From contig DIWZ01000030.1 in the NCBI GenBank assembly GCA_002435955.1, positions 125,777 through 172,762 on the forward strand: a stretch of DNA of 46,986 nucleotides, in the 5' to 3' direction. The notes under the pieces are model-generated. The model worked only from the letters and a program-made list of their open reading frames with translations, was not told the DNA's origin and made no database searches. The stretch's first letter is position 1; each line of letters begins with the position of its first letter. A program made the translations under genes and the position numbers. This DNA comes from Pelobacter sp. UBA6093. Its GTDB lineage: Bacteria > Desulfobacterota > Desulfuromonadia > Desulfuromonadales > Syntrophotaleaceae. Shown here in pieces: positions 8,502 to 16,750 of the stretch.

Positions 8502-9691
8502 TACTCCTCCTCAATCCAATTTAGCACCACTTTCTCCGTCATGTTTTCAAGAGAATCGCGGTAGGGAAAAAAAGCCAGGCTCACCGCTCCGGCACGTTCA
8601 GCACTGCGCAAAACTTGTCGCAGCTCCCCGGCGGACACATCCCGGGAGCTGACAAAATCGCGCGTCTGCAGTTTAATCAACAGCGCTGCCGGGTCGCGCG
8701 TGCCACGCACCCCGGAAACAGCCAGATCACCTATCTGGGCGATCGTTTCATCGACTGGCACGGACAACTCCGCAGCCATCTGCCGATGATAGGCCATGAT
8801 CGACAGATACTCGAAGCCGGCACCCAGAGCCAGGGAAAAATCCTGCGAGAACCAGGCCAGACCGTGCTGTGGGGCGGTCAACACCTCGTAGGGCAGATTC
8901 AGAGCAAAAGGTAAGCCGGGGCGCACCTGCCGGGCAGCGGCCCGCACCTCGTCGGCCATCTGAAGCAGACGGCGATTTTTCCATCGCGCCCAATCGTAAA
9001 ACGGATCTCCGAGACGGCTTACGCGTACCTTGCCGTTCGCATTCTGCCGCACCTCGGTAAAAAGCTGTTCAGGAGACAGCATCCGGCCGCTATCACGCAG
9101 GCTGGCACCCAGGGCGGCACCGGAAAACCCCTCGGTCTGACGCAATATCAGATCGTCCTGCAGCAATACCCCATCAATATCGTAACGAGCCAGATCGCGG
9201 AACAGGGTCGCCAGGCGTTGCCCTACTTCCGGCCGGAAGGGGTCAAGCGCCTCGCAGGGCACAATCCTGCCACTAGCCGGATCGTAGCGCCGTCCACACC
9301 AGGCATCCGATTCGATCAACGGGGTGCTGAGGGTGGTCATCCAGGCGAACACCTTGAGTCCGGCGGCATGGGCCAGGACCGTCACCGGACCGAGAACATC
9401 GGCCACCACCGGCGCGGCATCGGTGGCGAAATAGACGCCGGTTTCCGCCTGCGGCTGCACAAACGGGTAGTAGCGATCGCCGGGCCGTTGAAACACGCGG
9501 AAAATCACCGTATCGAGCCCCATGCGGCGCATGTGTGCGAACTCGGCGGCAACTTCAGGATAGCTGCGGCTGGGCAGGTAACTGACCTGGGCTGCACGGA
9601 TGCGCGGTGCGGCCGCAACCGGCAGTGCCGCTGCCAGCACCAACACCCCGACCAGCAGAACCAGGACCATGCCGCGCCAGGGCCGGGTCAT
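8501..9691 (-). CDS. Exported PgaB C-terminal-like glycoside hydrolase (GH153-like)
   Basis: 396 aa. An N-terminal signal peptide (MTRPWRGMVLVLLVGVLVLAAALPVAAA) is followed by a TIM-barrel-like domain resembling the hydrolase half of PgaB. Compare its DIDGVLLQDDLIL with DFDGLLFHDDALL of the PgaB gene in this same window; the Asp pair there matches the catalytic acids of PgaB. KVFAWMTTLS likewise parallels VHAWLPVLGF. It has no deacetylase domain. The start is the ATG of ATGA overlapping the radA stop; a longer reading would run into radA. It is coupled on both sides to radA and moaC, an unexpected place. Likely substrate is a beta-1,6-GlcNAc/GlcN polymer, by inference only. Confidence 0.78.
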   Translation of the reverse strand: MTRPWRGMVLVLLVGVLVLAAALPVAAAPRIRAAQVSYLPSRSYPEVAAEFAHMRRMGLDTVIFRVFQRPGDRYYPFVQPQAETGVYFATDAAPVVADVLGPVTVLAHAAGLKVFAWMTTLSTPLIESDAWCGRRYDPASGRIVPCEALDPFRPEVGQRLATLFRDLARYDIDGVLLQDDLILRQTEGFSGAALGASLRDSGRMLSPEQLFTEVRQNANGKVRVSRLGDPFYDWARWKNRRLLQMADEVRAAARQVRPGLPFALNLPYEVLTAPQHGLAWFSQDFSLALGAGFEYLSIMAYHRQMAAELSVPVDETIAQIGDLAVSGVRGTRDPAALLIKLQTRDFVSSRDVSAGELRQVLRSAERAGAVSLAFFPYRDSLENMTEKVVLNWIEEE

Positions 9692-11043
9692 GCGAACACC
9701 TCGTTCAGCGCTTCTTCCACACTTCGCACCCCGCGCAAGTCCATGCCCGGCGGTGCCTCGACAGTTTTGAGGCAACTGGCCGGGAGATAACAACGATCGA
9801 AACCGAGACGAGCGGCTTCACGCACCCGCAACTCCGGACGCGATACCGCGCGCACTTCTCCGGCCAGGCCGACTTCGCCGAACAGCATGAGCTTGGACGG
9901 CACCGGGCGATTCAGGTGGCTCGAGGCCAGGGCGGCGATGACTCCAAGGTCGGCGCCCGGTTCGGAAAGCCGTACCCCGCCGGCGACATTGAAAAAGATA
10001 TCCTGGCTGAGCAGCGACATCCCGACCTTTTTTTCCAGCACCGCAACCAGCAGGGCCACCCGGTTGGGATCGATGCCGATGGCGGTACGCCGGGGCTGGC
10101 CAAAATTGCTGACCGAGACCAACGCCTGCAATTCGACCAGAATCGGCCGACTCCCCTCCAGTGTCGGCACCACCACACTGCCGGCCGCCCCCTCGGGGCG
10201 CTCGGCCAGAAACAATTCGGAAGGATTGGGAACCTCCACCAGACCGCCCTCTTTCATCTCGAACACGCCGATTTCATTGGTCGAACCGAAGCGATTCTTC
10301 ACCGCCCGCAGGATGCGGTAGGGATGACCGGCATCGCCTTCGAAATAGAGTACCGTGTCGACCATGTGTTCGAGCATGCGCGGTCCGGCAATGGCGCCGT
10401 CCTTGGTGACATGCCCGGTGATGAAGGTCGAGACGCCCTGGCCTTTGGCCAGATGCATCAGACGACCGGCGCATTCGCGTACCTGGCTGACGCTGCCGGG
10501 GGCCGATTCAAGGTCGGCGGTAAAGATGGTCTGAATGGAATCGACCACCAGGAACCTGGGCTTGAGTTCACGCACCCGTTCCAGAATAATTTCAAGGGAA
10601 GTTTCGGGGATGAGGAAAAGATCGCTGGCGCTCACCTTCAGACGCTCGCCGCGCATCTTGACCTGGCGCGTCGATTCCTCGGCGGTCACGTACAACACCG
10701 GACCGGCGGCAGCCAGGCGGTCGACGGCCTGCAACAGCAGGGTCGACTTGCCGATACCCGGGTCGCCGCCGATCAGAACCAGCGAGCCCGGCACCACACC
10801 GCCGCCAAGGACCCGGTCCAGCTCCGACAGGCCGCTCGGACAACGCTGTTCGGCCGTGGTCGCCACCTCGCAAAGACGCTGCACTACACTGGTCGCACAA
10901 GCGCCCCCGCGCCGCGCTGTGGAAGGCGGTTCGCGGCGTTCCTCGACCATGACATCCCATTGGGCGCAGTCCGGGCAGCGCCCCAGCCATTTGGGACTCT
11001 GGTAACCACATTGCTGGCAGATGTAGCAGGTCTTTACCTTCAA
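9688..11043 (-). CDS. radA: DNA repair protein RadA
   Basis: 451 aa, full length. RadA (Sms) is a RecA-related ATPase and branch-migration helicase in recombinational repair. Domains in order: N-terminal C4 zinc finger (Cys9, Cys12, Cys23, Cys26), RecA-like core with Walker A GGDPGIGKST (92-101), the family-specific KNRFGSTNE motif near 255, and a C-terminal Lon-protease-like domain containing GGVRLSEPGADLGVIAALAS. It ends in an ATGA overlap with the hydrolase gene, so three unrelated functions (repair, glycan hydrolysis, moco) share one transcript. The divergent neighbour is the glcD-like gene. Confidence 0.97.
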   Translation of the reverse strand: MKVKTCYICQQCGYQSPKWLGRCPDCAQWDVMVEERREPPSTARRGGACATSVVQRLCEVATTAEQRCPSGLSELDRVLGGGVVPGSLVLIGGDPGIGKSTLLLQAVDRLAAAGPVLYVTAEESTRQVKMRGERLKVSASDLFLIPETSLEIILERVRELKPRFLVVDSIQTIFTADLESAPGSVSQVRECAGRLMHLAKGQGVSTFITGHVTKDGAIAGPRMLEHMVDTVLYFEGDAGHPYRILRAVKNRFGSTNEIGVFEMKEGGLVEVPNPSELFLAERPEGAAGSVVVPTLEGSRPILVELQALVSVSNFGQPRRTAIGIDPNRVALLVAVLEKKVGMSLLSQDIFFNVAGGVRLSEPGADLGVIAALASSHLNRPVPSKLMLFGEVGLAGEVRAVSRPELRVREAARLGFDRCYLPASCLKTVEAPPGMDLRGVRSVEEALNEVFA

Positions 11044-11319
11044 ACGTCGTTCTCCCGAATAAGTGGGCCATTCTATGGCCTTTACGTCCGGCTGTCAATG
11101 ACGCCCTCAACCACCGTTGGCGTTGCCGCCGGCTACGATGAATCCCGGCCAAAGCAACCAGCGGGTGGACTGAAATCCCGGACTTCTGTTATATTGCATC
11201 TTTTAGACAGGAAAAAGCCCCCCAGCTACGCTGGACCTGTTGATCTCTAACCTGGGTTTCTGGTTTGGAAGACATTCTTTTCTGATCGAAACTCACTAGC
11301 GAAGGACCCGTTGCGACCC

Positions 11320-12705
11320 ATGCTGGAAAAACGCCTGATTAAAATTCTGCAGGATATCGTCGGCAAGGAATACGTCTCCACCGAGCAGGCCGACCGCATC
11401 TGCTATTCCTACGATGCCACGCAGCAGCAGTTTTATCCCGATGTAATCGTCCGCCCGGCCGATGCGACGCAGATCAGCCTGATCTTGAAAATGGCCAACG
11501 CGGAGCATGTTCCCGTCTACCCGCGGGGCGCCGGCAGCGGCTTTACCGGCGGCAGTGTCCCGGTAAAGGGGGGCATTGCCCTGGTGCTGACCCGCCTGAA
11601 CCGCATTCTGCGTATCGACCTGGACAATCTGGTCGCCGAAGTGGAGCCGGGCGTCATCACAGCTACCCTGCAAAAGGCCGTTGAAGAGGTCGGACTGTTT
11701 TACCCGCCCGACCCAGCTTCCCTCAAATTCAGCACCCTTGGCGGCAACGTTGCCGAATGTGCCGGCGGGCCGCGTTGCGTCAAGTACGGCGTAACCAAGG
11801 ATTACGTACTCGGCATGGAAGTTGTTACTCCCCAGGGCGACATCATCCGTACCGGTGGTGAAACCATGAAGGGGGTCGTCGGCTACGACCTGACCAAGCT
11901 GATGGTCGGTTGCGAAGGCACCCTGGGCGTCATTACCAGAATCATTCTCAAACTGTTGCCCAAACCCGAAGCAAAAAAGACCATGTTGGTGATGTTCGAT
12001 TCCATCGATGGGGCTGCGCAGGCCGTTTCCAACATCATTCGCGGCAAAATCATCCCCACCACTCTTGAATTCATGGACGCCACGGCCCTGGCCTGCGTGC
12101 GCGATAACGCAGGACTCGATATCCCGGAAACGGCCCGGGCGGTCCTGATCATCGAAGTCGACGGCGAACGCCAACTGCTGGAACGGCAGGCCGCGCGCAT
12201 CCTGGAGATTGCCGCGCCGCTGGGCATTGTGCACACTCAGATCGCCGCTACCGACGAGGAAAGCGAGCGCATCTGGCAGGTACGGCGCAGCGTCTCGCCG
12301 AGCTTGCGCAAAGTCAACCCCGACAAGTACAATGAGGATATCTGCGTACCGCGCAGTAAACTGCCGGAAATGATTCGGGCCATCGAGGCCATTTCACATC
12401 GGCTGGAAATCCCCATCGTCAATTTCGGCCACGCCGGCGATGGCAACATCCATGTCAACATCATGGTCAACCGCTCCATCGGAGGGCATGAGGAAAAAGC
12501 CGAAACCGCCATTCGCGACATCTTCGCCAAAACCCTGGAACTGGGTGGTACCATGAGCGGCGAACATGGGGTCGGCACCAGCAAGGCGCCCTTCCTCTCC
12601 ATGGAACTCGACACTGCGACCATGGGCTACATGAAAACCATCAAGCGCGCCCTCGACCCGAACAACATCCTTAACCCGGGCAAGATTTTCCTCGAAGATC
12701 AGTAG
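11320..12705 (+). CDS. glcD: FAD-linked oxidase, glycolate/D-lactate dehydrogenase subunit (GlcD-like)
   Basis: 461 aa. A flavoprotein that oxidises a 2-hydroxy acid (glycolate or D-lactate). The PCMH-type FAD domain includes RGAGSGFTGGSVP, where FAD phosphates bind. The C-terminal cap carries NFGHAGDGNIHVN and GEHGVG, characteristic of the GlcD/Dld2 family. I chose ATG 11320 because family members start with a similar MLEK-type N-terminus. An upstream TTG at 11311 is closer to the AAGGA site (11302-11306) and cannot be excluded; it adds three residues. It is followed by a two-cluster Fe-S subunit and a triheme cytochrome, suggesting electrons pass FAD to [4Fe-4S] to quinone or heme. Confidence 0.88.
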   Translation: MLEKRLIKILQDIVGKEYVSTEQADRICYSYDATQQQFYPDVIVRPADATQISLILKMANAEHVPVYPRGAGSGFTGGSVPVKGGIALVLTRLNRILRIDLDNLVAEVEPGVITATLQKAVEEVGLFYPPDPASLKFSTLGGNVAECAGGPRCVKYGVTKDYVLGMEVVTPQGDIIRTGGETMKGVVGYDLTKLMVGCEGTLGVITRIILKLLPKPEAKKTMLVMFDSIDGAAQAVSNIIRGKIIPTTLEFMDATALACVRDNAGLDIPETARAVLIIEVDGERQLLERQAARILEIAAPLGIVHTQIAATDEESERIWQVRRSVSPSLRKVNPDKYNEDICVPRSKLPEMIRAIEAISHRLEIPIVNFGHAGDGNIHVNIMVNRSIGGHEEKAETAIRDIFAKTLELGGTMSGEHGVGTSKAPFLSMELDTATMGYMKTIKRALDPNNILNPGKIFLEDQ

Positions 12706-12710
12706 CCCTC

Positions 12711-12730
12711 GGAGCCTGTCGACAGACTCC
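12711..12730. repeat. REP-like palindrome (copy b)
   Basis: GGAGCCTGTCGACAGACTCC, a 20-base palindrome with one mismatch centred on GTCGAC. It sits six bases after the glcD-like stop. Nearby is a separate perfect small hairpin, GCCGGA-ATGTA-TCCGGC (12749-12765). Confidence 0.75.
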
Positions 12731-12793
12731 TCAATCAGGGTAAGGCGTGCCGGAATGTATCCGGCGGACAAATTGTCGCCAACATTGCGCGGC

Positions 12794-12817
12794 CAGGAGG
12801 CTGTCCGACACCCTCCC
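12794..12817 (+). repeat. REP-like half element (copy c)
   Basis: CAGGAGGCTGTCCGACA followed by CCCTCCC, a degenerate member of the same family, 23 bases upstream of the glcF-like start. Copies b and c together bracket most of the glcD-glcF gap and probably derive from one longer element. Confidence 0.55.
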
Positions 12818-12839
12818 GAGCCGCATCATTGGATAGAGA

Positions 12840-14102
12840 ATGAGTAAACACCAGGAACTCGAAGACTACCGGCAGCAGATCCGGGAATGCGTCAAATGCG
12901 GTACTTGCCGGGCACACTGCCCGGTTTTCAACCAGGTTCAATCGGAAACGGTGGTGGCGCGCGGCAAGGTCTCCCTCGCCGAGGCGCTGCTGGATGATAA
13001 AATCGAACTCGATCAGCGTTTGATCAGCGACATATCCCAGTGCCTGGCGTGCGGCCGCTGCGTTAAAGACTGCCCCAACCAGGTCCCCACGGACGAAATC
13101 ATCCTGGCCCTGCGGCGACGCATCGGCCGGGAAAAGGGCCTGACCCTGTTCGGTCGCGGCATCTCTACGGTATTGCAGCGGCCGCGGCTGATGAACCTCC
13201 TGACCCGGCTCGGCCGCGCATTCTCCTGGCTGGTGTTCCGCAAGGTGCCCAAGGGCAGCGGTTTGCGCCTGCGTTTTCCTGCGCCTTATATCACCCGTGA
13301 TCGCACCATCCCGGCCATCGCCCCTCAGGCGTTCCGCCAGCGTCACCCCGAATTCATTGCCGGGGATGCCGAAAAGCCGCTGGTCACCTTCTTTACCGGT
13401 TGCATGATCAACTACATGCTGCCTGAAATCGGTGATTGCGTTCTGACCACCCTCAAGGGCCTTGGCATGAACATCCTCATCCCCAGGGATCAGGGTTGCT
13501 GCGGCCTGCCGGCATTGTGCGCCGGCGATGGTCAGGGCGCGGCGCGCCTGGCGGATCGCAATCTTGAAGCGCTCACCGCCCACAAGGCCGATTTTATCGT
13601 GACGGCCTGCGCATCCTGCCACAGTGGCCTGACCAAGCACTTCCGGGAACTCGGTCCGGATCACGCCCAATTGGCGAGCAAGGTCATGGATATCCACATG
13701 TTCCTGCAGCAACAGGGGCTGGCGGAAACGCTGCAGCAACTGCCCCGCCAGCAAAACCCGCGTCCAGTGACGTACCATGTCCCTTGTCATCTGCGGCAAC
13801 CCGGGCTCAAAGAAGCGCCGCAAAATCTGCTGGCAGCATTACCTTCGGTTCGACTGGTGGAGATGAAACACGCCGATGCCTGCTGCGGACTTGGCGGCAC
13901 TTTTTCCGTTTATCACTACGACATCAGCAAACAGCTGGGGAGCATAAAGGCCGAGGGGATTCGCGACAGTGGGGCCGAGGTTGTGGCCACGGCCTGCCCC
14001 GGTTGCATGATGCAACTGCAGGACACCATCAACCATGCCGGGTTACCTCAGCAGGTATGCCATGTGCTGGAACTGGTGGCGGCCGACCTGAAAAAGGCCT
14101 GA
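12840..14102 (+). CDS. glcF: Fe-S subunit of glycolate/lactate dehydrogenase (GlcF-like)
   Basis: 420 aa. Two N-terminal ferredoxin-type [4Fe-4S] motifs are visible: Cys17, Cys20, Cys23, Cys27 and Cys68, Cys71, Cys74, Cys78. Two CCG domains (DUF3483/HdrB-like cysteine-rich) follow, with CCGLPALCAGD and CCGLGGTFSV. This is the GlcF/LldE-type partner of GlcD flavoproteins and should accept electrons from FAD at the cytoplasmic face of the membrane. It lies 134 bases after the flavoprotein gene, with REP-like sequence between, and 33 bases before the cytochrome gene. The ribosome site is weak (GATAGAGA). Confidence 0.88.
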   Translation: MSKHQELEDYRQQIRECVKCGTCRAHCPVFNQVQSETVVARGKVSLAEALLDDKIELDQRLISDISQCLACGRCVKDCPNQVPTDEIILALRRRIGREKGLTLFGRGISTVLQRPRLMNLLTRLGRAFSWLVFRKVPKGSGLRLRFPAPYITRDRTIPAIAPQAFRQRHPEFIAGDAEKPLVTFFTGCMINYMLPEIGDCVLTTLKGLGMNILIPRDQGCCGLPALCAGDGQGAARLADRNLEALTAHKADFIVTACASCHSGLTKHFRELGPDHAQLASKVMDIHMFLQQQGLAETLQQLPRQQNPRPVTYHVPCHLRQPGLKEAPQNLLAALPSVRLVEMKHADACCGLGGTFSVYHYDISKQLGSIKAEGIRDSGAEVVATACPGCMMQLQDTINHAGLPQQVCHVLELVAADLKKA

Positions 14103-14135
14103 AGCCCCCGGGATACAGGCTGGAGCGGAGGGAGA

Positions 14136-14462
14136 ATGACTTTGAAAAGGTTGGTCATTGCGGGGCTGTTGCTGATGAACATGGCGTGGGCAGGTTCGGT
14201 GCTGGCCGTACCGGCGCATCGATCACTGACTTGGCCCGACGGGCAAAACGGCCCCGTGACCTTTCGTGGCAAGACACACCGGCAAGGTTGCAGCGAATGC
14301 CACCAGCGAGGCATCTTCCCGGTCATGCGCCAGGGCGCCGAAACCATCACCATGAAAAAAATCGACGCGGGCACACAGTGCGGAGCGTGCCACAACGGCC
14401 AGAAGGCCTTCGGCAGCATCAACAACTGCGCACGCTGTCACCAGCCAGCAAAAACCCGCTGA
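14136..14462 (+). CDS. Periplasmic triheme c-type cytochrome (c7-like)
   Basis: 108 aa. A signal peptide (about residues 1-24, ending VLA) exports it. Three CXXCH heme sites are seen: CSECH (52-56), CGACH (82-86) and CARCH (98-102). VTFRGKTH precedes the first heme, and ITMKKIDAGTQCGACHNGQKAF matches the layout of the c7-type triheme repeat known from Geobacter-type multiheme cytochromes. Exactly one such unit is present. GGAGGGAG precedes the ATG. Placed directly after glcDF-like genes, it may take electrons from 2-hydroxy acid oxidation into the periplasmic cytochrome pool, but direct contact would need a membrane step and is inference. Confidence 0.88.
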   Translation: MTLKRLVIAGLLLMNMAWAGSVLAVPAHRSLTWPDGQNGPVTFRGKTHRQGCSECHQRGIFPVMRQGAETITMKKIDAGTQCGACHNGQKAFGSINNCARCHQPAKTR

Positions 14463-14477
14463 CCATTGCCAGCGGGA
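14450..14477 (-). terminator. Terminator of moaA embedded in the cytochrome gene end
   Basis: CCCGCTG (14455-14461) and CAGCGGG (14470-14476) form a 7-bp stem that includes the cytochrome stop codon. On the minus strand it is followed by TTTTT, so it terminates the convergent moaA transcript. Confidence 0.65.
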
Positions 14478-14492
14478 ATCTGCCGAACGAAT

Positions 14493-15494
14493 TCAGCCGC
14501 CGATACCGTGCATGCGACGCTTGCCTTGACGGAAATCCTTTTCGCCGATATGGTGGCGTTCCGGTTTGGCGCAGGCTGCGTTGCGCATGATCTCTTCAAG
14601 TTCCGCATCGTCGGCATGACGGCGCACAGCGGTTCGCAGGTCGATTTCCTCGGTGGAAAAAAGACATGGGCGGATACGACCGTCGGCAGTAATGCGCATG
14701 CGGTTGCACTCGCCGCAGAAATGCTCGGAAACGGCGGGGATGACCCCGATATGCCCCGGACTATCCGGGAAATGAAACATGCGCGCCGGCCCGACCGGTC
14801 CCTGGCGCAACTCCGGCAGAAGTTTGCCGACTTTTTCCAATTCCTTGATGATGTCGGCCGCCGGAAACATGTTTTCCGGCGTATATTCCAGGCCGCCGCT
14901 GACTGGCATGAATTCGATGAAGCGGATGGCCCAGGGCTGGTCGAGGGTCAAGCGGGCAAAATCGGCAATTTCGTCATCATTGACACCGCGGATCGGCACC
15001 ATATTGATCTTCAAGGGCGTGAGTCCCACCGCCTCGGCAGCGTGCAATCCCTCGAGAACCTTGTGCAATCCGGAGCGGCGGGTAATCTGCTGAAAGCGAT
15101 CTTCGCGCAGGGTATCGAGGCTGACATTGACCCGGCTCAAACCAGCCTTGCGCAAGTCGGCCGCCATGTCCGCCAACAGGATGCCGTTGGTGGTAAGGGT
15201 GATTTCAACCTCTTTGGAAAGGGCTGACATATCGTGAATAAAACCGACGATACCCTTCCGTACCAACGGCTCTCCGCCTGTGATACGGATTTTTTTAACC
15301 CCGCAGCGGACAGCGATGGCCACCACGCGCAACATTTCCTCGTAAGAGAGGACGTCGCCATGGTCGACGGTTTCAACCCCTTCGGCCGGCATACAGTAAC
15401 GGCAGCGCAGGTTGCATCGATCGGTTACCGATAAACGCAGGTATTCTATGGTGCGCCCATAGTTATCTCGCAATGTACCTTTTCGCTTTTTCAC
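14493..15494 (-). CDS. moaA: GTP 3',8-cyclase MoaA
   Basis: 333 aa, full length. Radical SAM enzyme for the first step of molybdenum cofactor synthesis, working with MoaC. The N-terminal SAM cluster motif is Cys27, Cys31, Cys34 (CNLRCRYC) and ITGGEPLVRK follows. The C-terminal second [4Fe-4S] site is CGECNRMRITADGRIRPC. The protein ends HGIGG, the double-glycine tail required for activity. The start is a GTG with AGGGA 11 bases upstream; no in-frame ATG exists before the radical SAM motif. It converges on the cytochrome gene and is not linked to moaC. No molybdenum cofactor riboswitch fold was recognised upstream. Confidence 0.97.
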   Translation of the reverse strand: MKKRKGTLRDNYGRTIEYLRLSVTDRCNLRCRYCMPAEGVETVDHGDVLSYEEMLRVVAIAVRCGVKKIRITGGEPLVRKGIVGFIHDMSALSKEVEITLTTNGILLADMAADLRKAGLSRVNVSLDTLREDRFQQITRRSGLHKVLEGLHAAEAVGLTPLKINMVPIRGVNDDEIADFARLTLDQPWAIRFIEFMPVSGGLEYTPENMFPAADIIKELEKVGKLLPELRQGPVGPARMFHFPDSPGHIGVIPAVSEHFCGECNRMRITADGRIRPCLFSTEEIDLRTAVRRHADDAELEEIMRNAACAKPERHHIGEKDFRQGKRRMHGIGG

Positions 15495-15659
15495 GATAGC
15501 AGTATCCCTGGAAAAACAGATAATGTATACAAAGTGAAACTACGTTTTATCCCCAAGTGCCAACAATATCACCAAAAAGCTCGGCAGAGCAAGGGGTATC
15601 ACAGCACCATTGAACCACCCCCCGGCCCGCATACAAACATTTCGGAGGTTTAACGCATT

Positions 15660-16637
15660 ATGAGCAAAGCACTCGGTCTTCTGTCCGGAGGACTGGACAG
15701 CAGCCTGGCGGCCCTGGCCCTCAAACGTCAGGGCGTGGAGGTTACCGGCATCGTATTTGTTACGCCCTTTTTCGGCGCGACACGCGCACGGCAGGCGGCC
15801 CACCGCCTTGACATCCCCCTGATTGTCGAGAATATCGGAGAGATCCACCTCGAAGTATTAAAGAATCCCCGCTACGGCTACGGCAAAAATCTCAACCCCT
15901 GCATCGACTGCCACGCCCTCATGTTCAGCCTGGCAGCGAGACACGTCGATAAGGGTGATTTCGATTTCCTGTTTTCCGGCGAGGTCCTCGGGCAACGGCC
16001 TATGAGCCAGAACTTCAATGCTCTGCAGATCGTGGCAAAACATGCCGGTTGCGCCGACATCATCCTGCGCCCGTTATGTGCCAAACTGCTGCCTGTAACC
16101 CCCATGGAGGAACAGGGGCTGGTGGATCGCGAACAGCTGCTCGACATCCAGGGCCGTTCACGCAAGCCTCAGGAAGCATATGCCCGCCAATGGGGTCTGC
16201 AAGAATACCCCGGTTCCGGTGGGGGCTGCCTGCTGACGGAAAAATCCTATACCGGCAGATTACGCGACCTGCTCGAACATCAGCCCGACTGCACGGTGCA
16301 TGATGTCGAACTCCTCAACCTCGGCCGCCAGTACCGGCTGTCATCGTCGGCCAAACTGACCCTGGGCCGCAATCAGGAGGGCAACGAGGCGCTACAGGCC
16401 GCTGCCCGTCCGGAATACACATTGTTGCACGCTACCGTGTTCCGAGGCCCCACTGGCCTGGTAAGCGGTCATCCATCCCCTGCGGATCTCCTGCTTGCCG
16501 CCGCGATTGTCGCCGGCAATGGCAAGGGCCGCGATGAGATATCGGTCCAGGTCCGCCTGCAACACAACGGTGAGGACAGCTTGATGGAGGTCGCCCCGTT
16601 GAGCCAGGATCGCAGTATGCTGCTGCAGGTAGCCTGA
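15660..16637 (+). CDS. PP-loop ATPase with NFACT-R (DUF814) domain, ThiI/MnmA-like
   Basis: 325 aa. An N-terminal PP-loop adenylation domain has SGGLDSS at residues 9-15 and conserved Cys81/Cys84 in NPCIDCH. This resembles tRNA thiolation enzymes (ThiI, MnmA). A C-terminal DUF814/NFACT-R-like module includes LTLGRNQEGN. The combination is seen in proteins loosely annotated as tRNA thiouridylases in Geobacter-like genomes. It lacks the THUMP and rhodanese domains of classical ThiI. I expect ATP-dependent activation of a tRNA base or sulfur transfer, but the substrate is unproven. GGAGG lies 11 bases before the ATG, rather far. It converges on groEL, with a shared bidirectional terminator. Confidence 0.82.
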   Translation: MSKALGLLSGGLDSSLAALALKRQGVEVTGIVFVTPFFGATRARQAAHRLDIPLIVENIGEIHLEVLKNPRYGYGKNLNPCIDCHALMFSLAARHVDKGDFDFLFSGEVLGQRPMSQNFNALQIVAKHAGCADIILRPLCAKLLPVTPMEEQGLVDREQLLDIQGRSRKPQEAYARQWGLQEYPGSGGGCLLTEKSYTGRLRDLLEHQPDCTVHDVELLNLGRQYRLSSSAKLTLGRNQEGNEALQAAARPEYTLLHATVFRGPTGLVSGHPSPADLLLAAAIVAGNGKGRDEISVQVRLQHNGEDSLMEVAPLSQDRSMLLQVA

Positions 16638-16689
16638 CCCGAAATATCCGGGTGTGGGCAACGGGTCACCACCACCATACCGCAAAAAA

Positions 16690-16723
16690 AGAGCCCTCCG
16701 GACATTTCCGGAGGGCTCTTTTT
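16690..16723. terminator. Bidirectional terminator between convergent genes
   Basis: AGAGCCCTCCGGA / TCCGGAGGGCTCT, a 13-bp stem with a short loop, flanked by A7 on the left and T5 on the right. It can stop both the PP-loop gene (plus) and groEL (minus). Confidence 0.92.
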
Positions 16724-16750
16724 GTTGTTACGCTGACAGGCTTGGAAGGC

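Noticed and set aside
9607..11250. 547-residue plus-strand open frame across radA
   Set aside because: It lies antisense to a clear radA with all motifs; no domain is recognisable and composition is shadow-like.
12735..13823. 362-residue minus-strand open frame across glcF
   Set aside because: It is antisense to the two-cluster Fe-S subunit gene, whose cysteine motifs fix the real frame.
15495..15659. Possible molybdenum cofactor riboswitch between moaA and the PP-loop gene
   Set aside because: I looked for the conserved Moco RNA core and found no matching blocks in this short divergent gap.
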